From assembly GCA_023525715.1 (NCBI GenBank), contig CM042014.1:24212904-24276903 (forward strand): a stretch of DNA of 64,000 bases, given 5' to 3'. The notes below the pieces were generated by a model. That model saw only the letters and a program-made list of their open reading frames with translations. It did not search any database and had not been told where the DNA came from. The DNA is from Cichorium intybus (taxonomy: Eukaryota > Streptophyta > Magnoliopsida > Asterales > Asteraceae). A program made the translations under genes and the position numbers. Positions 43,531 through 56,935 of this stretch are shown here, piece by piece; within the stretch, counting starts at the first letter, position 1, and each line of letters opens with the position of its first letter.

Positions 43531-44848
43531 CATTTTCAAATGGGATAATGATTTGGAAGGGTAACGAACTTCTGAAATTGTTCACATTTGGTAACTAAAC
43601 TTATTTTTGTGCTTGATTTACCCATGAACTTTTTAAAATTGTTCATATGATACCATTATGACCGGTAATAGAAGGTTTATGCTGATTTGGAATCCTATGT
43701 GACATCCTAGAAGACTTGAAAGGGTAACAAACTTCTAAAATTGTTCACATTTGGTCACTAAACTTATTTTTGTGCTTGATTTACCCATGAACTTTTTAAA
43801 CTTGTTTATATTATACCCTTATGACCGGTAATAGAACGTTTATGTTTATTTGGCATCCTACATGCATCGGAAAACTAAGACATAAATAAGGGCCAATAGT
43901 CTCCAACTGGGTTTACATTTTGTGCATTAATCTACAAGGAACGATAGTTCTATCTTGCAATGTCTTCATCCTCATCAAGATTCTCTCAAGTTTACAAGTC
44001 TTCTAGTATGAATTTTCTATTGTCGTAATTGTGGTTTTCCTTTACACGTTCGATCCTCAACCACATAAAAGAACCCATGTAGCGGTTTTGGTGTGCGATA
44101 ACTAATAGGTAAGTCCACTAAAAAAACCTTAACCAATATGGATTACCATAATTCGAACCTCAACCACAAATAAGAACCCAATGGACTTACTTATTTTTGT
44201 AGTGTCTTTTGACCGACTCATTTTCGTGTTAACTACTTTATATCTTTGTGTTTCTCAACTTTATATTTGTATTTCTCATTAGTCTAGACAGTTGTGTGTG
44301 TTAATCGTTTTTTAAGGTGCTTGGTCGTGGTTATTGGTGTATTTCCGCTGCCCCAACATGAGTTTCGAATGCGTGAAGGAAAACCATAATCATAGTGATT
44401 ATGATAATACATACTAGAAGACTTGCGAACTTAGAGAATGTTGAGGTAAAGAAAGACACTGCAAGATTGAATTATCATTCCTTGTAGATTAGGGCACAAA
44501 AAGTTAACCCCAACTGAAGACCATTGAGCTTTATTTATGTCTCAGTTTTCCGATGTCATGTAGGATGCCAAGTAAGCATAAACCTTCTATCATTTGTCAT
44601 AATGATATAATATGAACAATTTTAAAATTTTCATGGGTAAATCAAACACAAAAATAAGTTTGGTGACCAAATGTGAACTATTTTAGAAGTTCGTTACTGT
44701 TCCAAGTCTACTAGGATGCCACGTAGGATTTTAAATCAGCATAAACTTTTTATAACCGGTCATAATTGTATAATGTGAACAATTTGACCAAACGTAAACA
44801 ATTTTAGAAGTTCGTTACTCTTACAAGTTATTATCATCTTTCAAAATG
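43531..44848. mobile_element. Foldback element with ~0.5-kb inverted arms
   Basis: Left arm 43531-44060 and right arm 44363-44848 are inverted copies, broken by small gaps. They share CATTTT at the edge, GTAACGAACTTCT, a TTGATTTACCCATGA stretch, GTAATCTACAAGGAA-type and TCTTCTAGTATG words in mirrored order. Each arm also contains an internal duplication of about 170 bp. The spacer is about 300 bp with no gene. Long arms suggest a MULE-type or foldback MITE. Clear target duplications were not found. Confidence 0.8.
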
Positions 44849-45551
44849 CTATATTTTTTTTTGCTAAATCTAAAAAAATGTTTTGCAAGATTAAAAGTTT
44901 GTTTTCTGCTCGGTATAATATAATTTGGTTGTTCCAAATTAGGTTCGTTAAATATATTTTCGTTTATTTTAGTCATTTTGTACGTTCTTCCTATTTTGAC
45001 ATGATGAACAGCCTACCCAATTCCAAACACTATCTCAATCACTCACGTTTTTTTGATGGAGACAACACGACAAGCAGTAGTGTTTGTATCTTGTTTGAAT
45101 TTGATAAGTAACATGATCATACGCTATTGGTCCTCCATGAAAATACCAGACGTACCAGCTTCACATCAACTGCATCTCTGGGTAAGTTTTCTCATCACGT
45201 TGATCGGTTTTCTTGATAACTTTCTTATAATTTCCTTGGGGTTTTATCAGCTACACTTGCGCTCCATTACTTTCCAGTTTTAGTTGCAGTCTCGAATGAG
45301 TATTACGTTGTTTGTTGAGGGATGTGCGTAGAGGATCCAGTTATTACTTATTCGAGCCCTATGTCAGTTTTAGTTTATGATCCGATAATGTTTTTACTCA
45401 TAAGATTTTTGTAGCAAAAAACCCTAAAATCCGTTGTCAAGCCGATCTGCAATTAGTTGTTGATACGAGTCCCCAAACACACACACACACACACACAGCC
45501 ATCTACTTAGAATTGTATGAGAAATCTTATGCTGTCTTCTTCTACGCAGCG
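44849..45551. other. Upstream region of the hydrolase gene
   Basis: No recognised gene. A (CA)11 run lies at 45477-45497, about 55 bp before the start codon. Promoter boxes could not be assigned with confidence. Confidence 0.4.
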
Positions 45552-47048
45552 ATGATTGTAAAAATAGCAGTTGCAGTGGTCGGTGTCGGTGGTTTTCTAG
45601 GATGGATTTACACGCGAATCAAACCACCACCTCCAAAAATCTGTGGATCACTAGGTGGCCCTCCTATTACTTCACCCCGAGTCCAACTCAGTGATGGAAG
45701 ACATTTATCTTACAGAGAGTGGGGTGTCTCCAAAGACAAGGCCAAGTACAAGATCATTGTAATTCATGGCTTTGATAGCTCCAAAGACTTGAAACTACCA
45801 CTTCCTCAGGTACATTAAACTCCGCCATTCATTGTTAATATAAATTTTTTTCCTGACATCTCTTCTTATAATAACAGGAACTTATCGAGGAGCTGCAAAT
45901 TTACTTGCTGTCATTTGACAGGGCAGGGTATGGAGAGAGTGATCCATATCCAAAACGTACAGTCAAAAGTGAAGCGTTTGATGTTCAAGAACTAGCTGAT
46001 AAGTTACAAATTGGTTCCAAATTCTACATTGTTGGATTCTCAATGGGTGCATATGCTGTTTGGAGTTGCCTGAAATACATACCACACAGGCACGGTTTCT
46101 ATCACCATCTTTTCCATTGATTCTTTCTTCGTGTTCTTACATTCACCATACCGTGTTTTCTTAATTGTTTTTTAAGGCTGTCAGGAGCATCACTTGTTGT
46201 TCCATTTGTGGATTACTGGTGGCCATGTTTGCCTTCTAATTTGGCTAATGAAGTATTTAAGCTACTCCTTGTTCAAGACCAGTGGACATTTCGTGTAGCA
46301 CATTATGCCCCGTGGTTGTTTCACTGGTGGATGAATCAAAAACTGTTTCCATCATTAAGCATCATGGCTGGAAACATGGATATATTTTGCCAACCGGATT
46401 TGGAGTTCTTGAAGAATTTGCCACCAAACACAGATGATACTCCGGTAACCAATCACTCTTTCTGTCATTTCATTGCATAAATCATTTTGTGTCATATGTT
46501 ACACCATCTTCATTGTTATTATCAATCTGATCGGGCAAATTGCAAGAAATAGTAACGTATTTTGTTTTTCTACTGATATAGTCAATGTACTTTGAATTTT
46601 ACCTGTAATAGCAACATACTTACAATCTAATGGCTCAAAATTGCTAGAACGAAAATATTATGTTGACCTCAAAGGTTAAATTCCATTCTTTATTTGTTTC
46701 TGATTATATTGATGGTTTGATGTTTATGTACATTAGGAAAAGACACGTCAGCAAGGTGTTTATGAGTCACTGTACCGTGACATAATGGCGGGTTATGGGA
46801 AATGGGGGTTTGACCCGATGGATATAAGTAATCCATGGCCAGATAACAATGGTGTTGCTCATATTTGGCAAGGATTTGAAGATAAGATCATACCATATAA
46901 AGTCAATCGATTTCTTTCTGAAAAGATTCCTTTTATTAGGTATCATGAGGTCAAAGGTAAAGGCCATTTTTTACCTTTTGACAGTGGTATATGCGAACAA
47001 ATCTTTAGGACACTTGTAACTAGCGAGAGTCGTATGGTTTCGGAATAA
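45552..47048 (+). CDS. Alpha/beta-hydrolase fold protein, 4 exons
   Basis: Exons 45552-45809, 45878-46089, 46177-46444 and 46737-47048 join in phase and give about 349 residues. An N-terminal hydrophobic segment (about residues 2-20) may anchor it in a membrane. An HGF motif (oxyanion region, near residue 73), the nucleophile elbow GFSMGAY (near 137), an acidic residue in QGFEDKIIP and the final catalytic His in KGKGHFLPF complete a Ser-Asp-His triad. Plant relatives are uncharacterised or called epoxide-hydrolase/esterase-like; the substrate cannot be read from sequence. Intron 2 (46090-46176) begins GC, not GT, and ends AG; introns 1 and 3 are GT-AG. I chose ATG 45552 because the codons upstream in frame contain no ATG. 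It appears intact and is an isolated gene among transposons. Confidence 0.85.
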
Positions 47049-47701
47049 TAATTATGTTGCAAAATAATTATTATTACAGAGAATAATATTATTTCTCGTT
47101 TTTTACGTTAACAATAAGAAAGGGGGTAAAGCTATAATACTTTATTGGGTTGGTCTCTGTCCTAATATAAATTGCAAAATATAACATGGATACCTAAAAC
47201 GAAAATGGAATGGCACATTAACTCGTATATAAAATTGCATTTATTATTTACTTCTCAAAGTTGTTTTTCTCCTATTAAATTAGCGTCATTGAAAGTTCCT
47301 ATTGTCCTTTTCTCAAGTTCTCGAAATAATACTATGTATATATATTTGAGGATTAGAGATATTATCAATGAATTTTGTTAAAATGTAGAACAAAATAAGA
47401 TTAAAAAATGTGTATGGATTAAACTAATATAAATATTTTAAGGACTTGAAGTCTTGAACCCTTCCTCCAGTTCTTGGAGATGAAGCACTTATGGTTCTAC
47501 CGTTAACCGTTCTAGTGCTACTTTTTGGTATATTTTGTTGGATCTATCTGTTAATGTTAAAGTTTTATACTTTTATCGGTTATTTACTGTGGATTGTGGA
47601 AAGATTGGTAAAAAACCTGCCCACTATTCGCTCCTTTGGAACTTTCAAGATGTCTGTTTTGGCTATAAGGGTTATGTGGAATACCATTTTGAGTTTTGAA
47701 T
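47049..47701. other. Intergenic sequence downstream of the hydrolase
   Basis: Nothing supported. A hydrophobic 77-codon frame at 47491-47724 has no family resemblance I can name and probably is not a gene. Confidence 0.4.
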
Positions 47702-47873
47702 CACTTGGGTTTTATACAACTTAACCAACTTATATCTAATATTTACAATAATATTCAAAGAGGGAACTCAAATTAGTGGAGGTGATTACACTTGGGTTTT
47801 ATACAACTTAACTAACTTATATATAATATTTACAATAATAATATTCAAAGAGGGAACTCAAATCAGTGGAGGT
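47702..47873. repeat. 87-bp tandem duplication at TRIM insertion site
   Basis: CACTTGGGTTTTATACAACT starts two direct copies at 47702 and 47789. The TRIM element entered the end of the second copy. Confidence 0.9.
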
Positions 47874-49187
47874 TGTTAGTGTATGAGATTGGGCTTCGAC
47901 CCAATGTCGTTTAGGGTTTAGCTGTCTTTATATTCGTATGTACTTGACATCAATGAAGGCAAGCATTATACACTCCAACATGGTATCAGAGCCTTGCTCT
48001 TAACCTAGCCGACACTTAATCTTCTCTCATCTCTTCTTCTGACCACAACCAGTGCCGCCGCCGCCACCACCTCCGGCGACATTCCTTTAGCGTCGTCGGA
48101 GGTGCCTTCCTTTTGGTTCTTTCTGTTTCAATCTCCATATCTTTCCTTTCCTTCTTCTCTTTCTTAGATCCTTAAGTTCGCTGATCTCTTCTTCCATCAG
48201 TTGTTATACAATTCCTCAGCCACTCTCTTATTTTCAGCTTCTCTCGATTGCTCTACAACATATGGGTCACGGTGGTGGAGATCCACCCGAAACAACCCAG
48301 CTCAACCACCCCCGCTGCCTTACCTCACCAACGACCGCCACCACTTCTTCATCCCTCTCGATCGGACCTTTCTTCCCTGAAGCTTAAGAGCCAACACCTA
48401 AGTCGGTGCTCTATCTCTCTCTGCTTTCCGATTCTTGTTTCAAAATGCAATCTTCAATTTCTCTTTCCCTTTCTTCGGCTTCTCCGATCAGTGTCAGATC
48501 CTTCTATCCCTCTTGGTGTCTTTCCCTCTCCCTCTGCATCTCTCGATCTCTATCTCTCTATCGAACCCTATCTCCTGCATCTATCTCTCCCCCTCTCGTC
48601 TGCAACCCCTTTTTGTTCTCTCTCTCTCTCCCTTCTTCCTTTCCCTCCCTCTGTTCGCGACTCGACCCATCGAGTCCAACATGCAACTCTTGATTTCACC
48701 ACCTAGCTGACCGGTTCTCGCTGCACCACCGCCGGTTCCGACCACCGGTGACCCTCCGCTGCAAACCTCGCCGTCTATTTCCCAGATCTTCAACCGGGTG
48801 AGTCCACTCGGCCAACCCAGCGAGTCGACTCAGTGAGCTAGGGCCGGATTGGGCTTCGGCTCTCCTATGCAGATTTAAAAGAAGCCTGTCTATTTTCTAC
48901 TGGAACATCAAGTTCATTTTTGGGGTTCAAAACGAGATGCAGTCTTGAGATTGTTTCAACTATAGTCCCTGAGTTATATTTCTTTTCCAGTTGTAATGTC
49001 GTATTTTTATTTGTTCTTATTTTTGTTTTGTTTTGGTTGTTTTCAGTTTCATCGTCCCTCCCGATAAAATTGCGGGGGGGTGTTAGTGTATGAGATTGGG
49101 CTTCGGCCCAATATCGTTTAGGGTTTAGCTGTCTTTATATTCGTATGTACTTGACATCAATGAAGGCAAGCATTACACACTCCAACA
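47874..49187 (+). mobile_element. TRIM-type miniature LTR element, 1.3 kb
   Basis: 107-bp terminal repeats at 47874-47980 and 49081-49187 (TGTTAGTGTATG to CTCCAACA, three differences seen), primer site TGGTATCAGAGCC at 47981, G-run purine tract at 49074-49080, and a 5-bp duplication GAGGT at 47869-47873 and 49188-49192. The interior is CT-rich and codes for no gag or pol domain; long frames in it are low-complexity. Mobilised in trans. Confidence 0.93.
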
Positions 49188-49192
49188 GAGGT

Positions 49193-49490
49193 GATTACAA
49201 AATAATTTTTCCTTTTAAAAAATTTCAATTTAAACATCATAAATAGCACGTGCACATATTGTTTAAATGAACTGCACAAGAAAATAGCATATTTTCATAA
49301 TATGCACATGTATATTTTCGTCAACGTGCATGTGTATTTTTTCATATGCATCTATACATATCGAAAGATGTGTTTTTTTTCTATTTTCCTGATCCATTAA
49401 ATTATGCACACTTAATGCATTTATGGTCTTTGCATTGGACATTTTTAAGGAAAAAAAAGTTCTCTAGTTCTCTCCCCTAATCGTGTTCTC
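49193..49490. other. Short AT-rich spacer
   Basis: Nothing recognised. Confidence 0.4.
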
Positions 49491-49494
49491 TCTT

Positions 49495-50552
49495 GATCTC
49501 GCCTCTATATATTTATATGTAAAAAACTTTGGTCAAATCTTGAAACTTTAAGATGTACAAACTACAAAACTTAATGTACAAATTTATTGTTAAACATGAC
49601 CTAAAAACTCATACTTGATGGTCTACGCGGTCTTGTCAAAGTCCCGTAAGCTCTAGACGAAACATCTTGAAGGCTTCAGAGAGCAACCTTTTTGAGTTGA
49701 TGTGTCGGGTGACTTGAAACAATTCTCACGAGGCCAAGACGAAATAGCTTGAAGGTTTCAAGGGGCGCTGATTTCTTTCGAGCGACTTCAACTAATTCTC
49801 ACGAGCTATTGACGAAACATATTCAACCCCTGACGGGTTAAAACATCATTTTTGCTTTTCTTTTGAGTTGGGAGAGTGTGAGAGATTATTCCAAAAACCC
49901 TAGAATTGCCCATATTCATTTCTCTCACATTTACTCCACATTTAGCCTCAAATACTTGTATTTCTCCTATCCATTTGCATTCTAAACATTATTATCACCA
50001 CTGGATCTTTGGATGATCTCCTTCACCCATGGTTTTCCATGTAAACTTGAGTGTGTTTGTGTCTCTAATTTTTTTATTAACTGGCTTATTATTGTTAGAT
50101 GTAGTTATATATTGGTGATATTTGATTAGAGGTGTTACTTTGCATTATCAAGTCATTTAAAGAATTTGGATAAATTGGGTCAATTTCACTTTGAACTAAT
50201 TTTACCAATCTTTGGTGTTGCTATTGGCAAAGTGTTTATTGTTCTTTGATCATTAGTTATTATCTACAAGTGGTATCAGAGCATTACTTCGGTTTTTCTT
50301 GATTTGTTTGACATCTCAGTATTACGATTTATTTACTAGTATGTCAGCTATAAGATTTGGCATCCCATTGTTAAATATAAATACAAAGTCTATTATGGCA
50401 AGTAAAGTTGAAAGATATTTTTGATTCAACTTGGTTTACAGCAAACTTTATTGGGTTTTGAGAAGATGTCAGCTTCATGGTTTAAGAAAAAGCAAACAAA
50501 TGATTTAAAAGAATACTCAAAAATTTGTTTGCATTTATCTAAGACAAAGTTA
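49495..50552 (+). mobile_element. 5' part of a Copia element: LTR end, primer site, gag start
   Basis: A primer site TGGTATCAGAGC at 50271-50282 follows an LTR-like end CTACA at 50268; the LTR start is not clear. From ATG 50341 a gag-like region follows, with pieces resembling LLGFEKMSASWF and a helical KKQTNDLKEYSK stretch in shifting frames. It ends abruptly near 50552, where the MULE-like sequence begins. Confidence 0.6.
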
Positions 50553-51650
50553 CACAAATGGTCCTTATGTTTAAAGAAATTTCCCCCAAAACAGTCATTA
50601 TGAGAACTTTTTTACACATAGGGTCCTTTTGACATAACTTATCACGCGAATGGTCCTTATTATTGACAGCCGGTTGAGAGAGTCGTTACATTGCCCCATG
50701 TGCCTTACACATGAGGGCAGTTTTGACATTTCACATAGGGTTTTACTCGAACTAATAAGGTGGCGGAGGGGTTGGCGATTAATTATTACGCTCTTTCTCC
50801 CAATAAACACAATTACGAGCTTTTCGAGGAGACTCAAATCAACACATCCTCTAGCAACAATTGTTTCAATTCAATATTCAAAGTATTATCCTCCGATACA
50901 ACTGACCTCCTAGGGTTATCCGCTAGTGTATTATCGATTCACGACAATGGTGCTCACCCTGTGGAACCTACAAACACACTTTACTCAACCACTTGGCCCG
51001 CGTAAGGAGTATGGTAAGCATAAACTTCTAATTCTAGGGTTGGACAAGCATCATACAGTTAAAGGAAAATTTTCTAATCTCTTTCTTGAACCTTCGTATC
51101 AGGCATTGTGACAAGTTTTTGCATGTTCAAAGTACACCATGATGGTCAGTTCAATAATATGTTTCCTGGAAGATCTTATATTGAAGGTTAAGTTGATTAT
51201 TTCGATTTCGTGGACATATATGTGTTTTCAGTCCATGAGTTTGATGATATGATGAGGGATTTAGGGTACAATGATGGAGGAAAATGTTCCATAATTTAAT
51301 GATCCCAGACAGACTTGGATAGTGGGTTGCTACCACTTTGCACTGATAAAAATGTCCTTCAATTGGCAAGGTATCTGCCTCATCACAAGGAAGTTGATTT
51401 GTATATTGAGCATTGGAATACTATAGTCCAGCATTAATCTATTTTCCCATTAAATGTTGTTATTGAGAAATACTTAGTTTATGACTTTGATCCTTTTTGG
51501 GAGGGTGTTAATGAAGAATATGGTAGTAGGAATGAGGGTAGTAAAAATGAGGGTAGTGGGAAAGAGGACAGTGCGAATAAGGGTAGTGGGAATGATGATA
51601 ATGAATATATCACTGACTTAGAAAATCAAGTAGATGATGTTTAAGTTGAT

Positions 51651-52019
51651 ATGAACAATTTTCATATATATGTAGATCAAGATCTTGAGTGGATTCTGAA
51701 GAAATTCAATGAAGCAATGGAACGAATGTTGAGAGATTTAGGTAAGTTAAATCCATGTTCACTTCATGTACCTGCATTCGGGTTGGGACAGAAGTTCAAG
51801 TTAAAGCAATATGTGAAAGATTACATCAACATGCATTTAGTGGAGACTAAGAGGTCCTTATATTTTCAAAAAAATGACAACAAATTAATTAGGGTCATAT
51901 GTAAAGGTGTGGTCCCTGATATGAGTAGTAGGCCATGTACAAAGTCAAGGGTTAAAATGCAAGGACAAGATTGTCAATTTGGAAAAAGGGGAATGTCCTT
52001 AGGTAGTTTTGGTGTCTAG
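51651..52019 (+). pseudogene. MuDR DNA-binding-domain fragment
   Basis: A 123-codon frame. Residues about 45-90 (GQKFKLKQYVKDYINMH, then KRSLYFQKND and RVICKG) fit the plant MuDR-domain pattern in which transposase binds element ends. The expected downstream transposase core is lost, so this is a remnant of the surrounding MULE. Confidence 0.65.
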
Positions 52020-53919
52020 ACCCAATGAGTCAGAGGACTGGATGGTCAAAACAATAGTTAATAAGCATAAGGGGTGTGCAATCAAGACACATTAAAGTCT
52101 GTAACTACAAATTCCTAACAACCAACATTGTGAATAAAATTGAAACTAATCCAAGCATTCCAATCATGACACTCCAAAAGGAACTAACCTAGAAATACGA
52201 CACAGGCATGTCAATAATGGAGGCACATAGGGCAAAAAAACTTGCCTCAACGACATGTATTTAGGGATTATACTAACAATATGATCGTTGAGGGACTATA
52301 CACTAGATTTGCTGGGACGCAACCTAGGTACTAATGTCAAAATATATGTCTATAGTGAGCCAAATGCCAATTCAGAAACAAATTTTTAGGAGAATTTATG
52401 TATGTTTAGGAGAATTGAAATAAGGTTTTAATGTTAATCATAGGGATTTCTTGGGGTTAGATGTTGGGGTCGATTTTAATAACGGACATACCCTCTTAAC
52501 AGTTACATTGTTATATCTAAATTGTATCTAATTATAATATTTTTATCAACATGGAGGGCACACACTAACATCATGTTAAACAACTTGTGTGAAGTTTTGA
52601 ACTCTAAATTATAAGATAGTAGGGATAAACCAATCATATATTGTTTGGAGTTTATTCGAGAGTATTTGGTGAAGAGAATTTTTATAATGTTCAAAAGCTG
52701 ATTGATAAATGACATGGTCCACTTACCCCTACTGCCACTAGTTTACTTAAAGAAATAAAAAAGAAAGTAGTAAAAAACAAGTGCCTTTTCAATGGGGCTG
52801 GTAAAACTCAAGTTACCGGTCAATAGGGTGATCAACGTGTTATGAATTTGAAGGAGAAAAGTTGTGGTTATAGGCATTGGAAAATTTCAGGCATGTTGTT
52901 TCCATATGTTTTAGTGCAATATGGGACAAGATTGGGCATGGAGCAAAGAATGTGCCTAAGTTGGAGAAGTAGGTCCATCCATGTTACTGGCTAGTTACAT
53001 GGGTAGAAATGTACAAACATATAGTTAAACCAATCAATGGGAGAATGATGTAGCCAAGATCACCATGCCTTAGAATATTGACAGCCTCCAAACATGTAAA
53101 TCATGTAATTTACTTGAATATTTATAATGGAACCTTGTAATTTGTAGTAATTCAATCACATTGAAAAGTTTTTTTTCAATTGCCGGGTAGGTAGGCCGAA
53201 GAAGAAAATGAAGAGGGTATATGATGAACATGCTAGCCAAGGGAATAAGCAGTCAAGGAAGTGGATGACTATCACATGTGGAAAGTGTCACAACAAAGGT
53301 CATAATTCCTGTACCTGTAAAGGTCTAGGTGGGATGACCGATAAAAGAGATGGATTGACCAATTTTGGGTGTTTGTGTTAAGTGTTTTGGAAGTACTTCT
53401 TATAAGGGAAGACAACTACCATATTTTGTTGTTATTTGAGTTAGGCTCTTGTTTGTGTTAGGAAAATAATTACCATATTTTGTAACCACTTGTTGGGTGT
53501 TTGTATTGGGTCATGCATGTTGACCTTGGATCATTGTAAACTTAGGTTGACCATGAAACCATGTCAACTATTGTGTAATATACAATAGCACTTTTGGGTC
53601 AGTTTTCTTTGTTAATTTGAATGGTTGACATCTTTATTTATGGTAAACAATACTTGAATGGTTCAAATATATGTTTATGTTAAACAATACTTGAGGTAAC
53701 ATCCATGTCAAATACAAAAACCAATTACACTAAGCATTTAAAATACAAACTAGTTACATTAAGCATTCAAAATACAAGCATTCAAAATACAAGCTTCAAA
53801 ATACTAGTAATGGTCATACATTAAGCATTCCTTCTAACATATTACGTTAATTATTCGTGTAACAAAGCTTACATCTTCAAACATTCAAGTAACAAATTGC
53901 AAACAAATCCCACAAATTC

Positions 53920-54285
53920 AAAAAAAAAAAAAAACTAAAAATAAGGAACAACTTCAAGATCCTTGCTTGCATTCGAGATTCTTGAAGGGATTGTTGGAGT
54001 TTGTTCACAAACCTGAGTAATCCAGGAATGACTGCCAAGGATATAGGGCACATGGGTTCATCAACCCACACAAGCCAACCGTATTTGCTCCCGTATGGCA
54101 CACAAAACCAAATTGTCTTCCAGGTTGAGATTCGACCACGACACAACCAACGTTGCTCGACTTGCACATAGGCACATCACAATCTTCGACAACCTTAGAG
54201 TACACATTCTCGATTTCTTCTTGATGAGAGAAGGCTGGCAAATTGTTTTGTCACCTTCCATTATCTCTCTTTCTTTCATTATTCA
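53920..54285 (-). pseudogene. GRF zinc-finger remnant, frameshifted
   Basis: On the minus strand a frame from about 54285 has acidic helical sequence and a CKSSN segment, then NPGR-like QPGRQFGF. The second half of the GRF pattern (WVDEPMCP, then VIPGLLRFVNKLQQ) is in another frame (about 54110-53920). GRF fingers are a small plant zinc-binding family with unclear roles, often found as short reading frames near or within transposons. The frame break makes an intact product unlikely. Confidence 0.5.
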
Positions 54286-54316
54286 CGTTCTCGCTCATTG
54301 ATAAGTTATAGAAGAA

Positions 54317-54319
<3 letters not shown>

Positions 54320-54398
<79 letters not shown>
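54320..54398. repeat. (TA)n microsatellite
   Basis: About 39 TA units; left flank of TIR element E4. Confidence 0.97.
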
Positions 54399-56500
<2,102 letters not shown>

Positions 56501-56556
56501 AAGGCCCAAATAAAATTCTGGGCCCATTAGTGTGATTTAAGATTTAGGGTTTCAGC
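56501..56556 (+). promoter_or_regulatory. Ribosomal-protein-type promoter: site II and telo-box
   Basis: GGCCCA at 56503-56508 and TGGGCCCA at 56519-56526 (site II, TGGGCY, on both strands), then a telo-box TTAGGGTTT at 56544-56552. This pairing is typical of plant ribosomal-protein gene promoters, where TCP and telo-box factors tie expression to growth. Confidence 0.8.
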
Positions 56557-56559
56557 TCA

Positions 56560-56935
56560 TAATATATCAGCTGTTTTTGGTGCGTACCAACATCGGCACT
56601 TTGAAACCCTACTCTCAGGGTTCTTACGGGAGGTATGATGCTCATCAGTTCTCAGTCGTTAATTTCATCGTTCTGCTATTCGTATGTAGATTTCTTTTGA
56701 TTAATATGTATAATTTATGACATCTTGATTTGATAGTGGATAGCAACGATTTGCTGCAATTAGATGCTTATTGTTATTCAAGTAGCTTGTTCTTATCAAC
56801 CATATGTACTTAAATCTCACTGCGTCGGTTTATTGATGCGTTGGCTTCTTTTGATGTTGAATTTATGTTTTTTGTATTTGATTCTTCGCAGAAGTGAAGC
56901 TTAAGGAAAAGAAAAGTTTCCGAATATGAGGTACG
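56560..56935 (+). other. RPL10A 5' UTR with leader intron
   Basis: A non-coding first exon seems to end at 56632 (GAG before GTATGA). The leader intron ends at TTCGCAG 56891. The second exon begins at 56892 and reaches the ATG at 56936. The transcription start is not known exactly. Confidence 0.65.

Larger units (their letters stand above)
50555..54300 (+). mobile_element. Decayed Mutator-like element (MuDR type)
   Basis: Coding remains in order: an N-terminal plant MuDR domain (about 51110-51300, HHDGQFNN and a DFVDIYVFSVHE stretch), the MuDR DNA-binding region at 51651-52019, a SWIM-side region (52780-53060), and a C-terminal zinc knuckle CX2CX4HX4C (53277-53318). The central transposase core with its DDE residues is mostly missing. 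Frames change often. The 5' part contains repeated GGTCCTTATxxTT words near 50560-50680 that may be part of a terminal inverted repeat. The right end is not defined; the GRF zinc-finger remnant at 53920-54285 may be inside. Confidence 0.65.

Noticed and set aside
44878..45283. Extra 5' exon of the hydrolase
   Set aside because: Frames there do not resemble the family, and the ATG at 45552 already gives a complete N-terminus.
48248..48710. Ser/Leu/Pro-rich frames inside the TRIM element
   Set aside because: Low-complexity CT-rich sequence open in three frames; no family resemblance.
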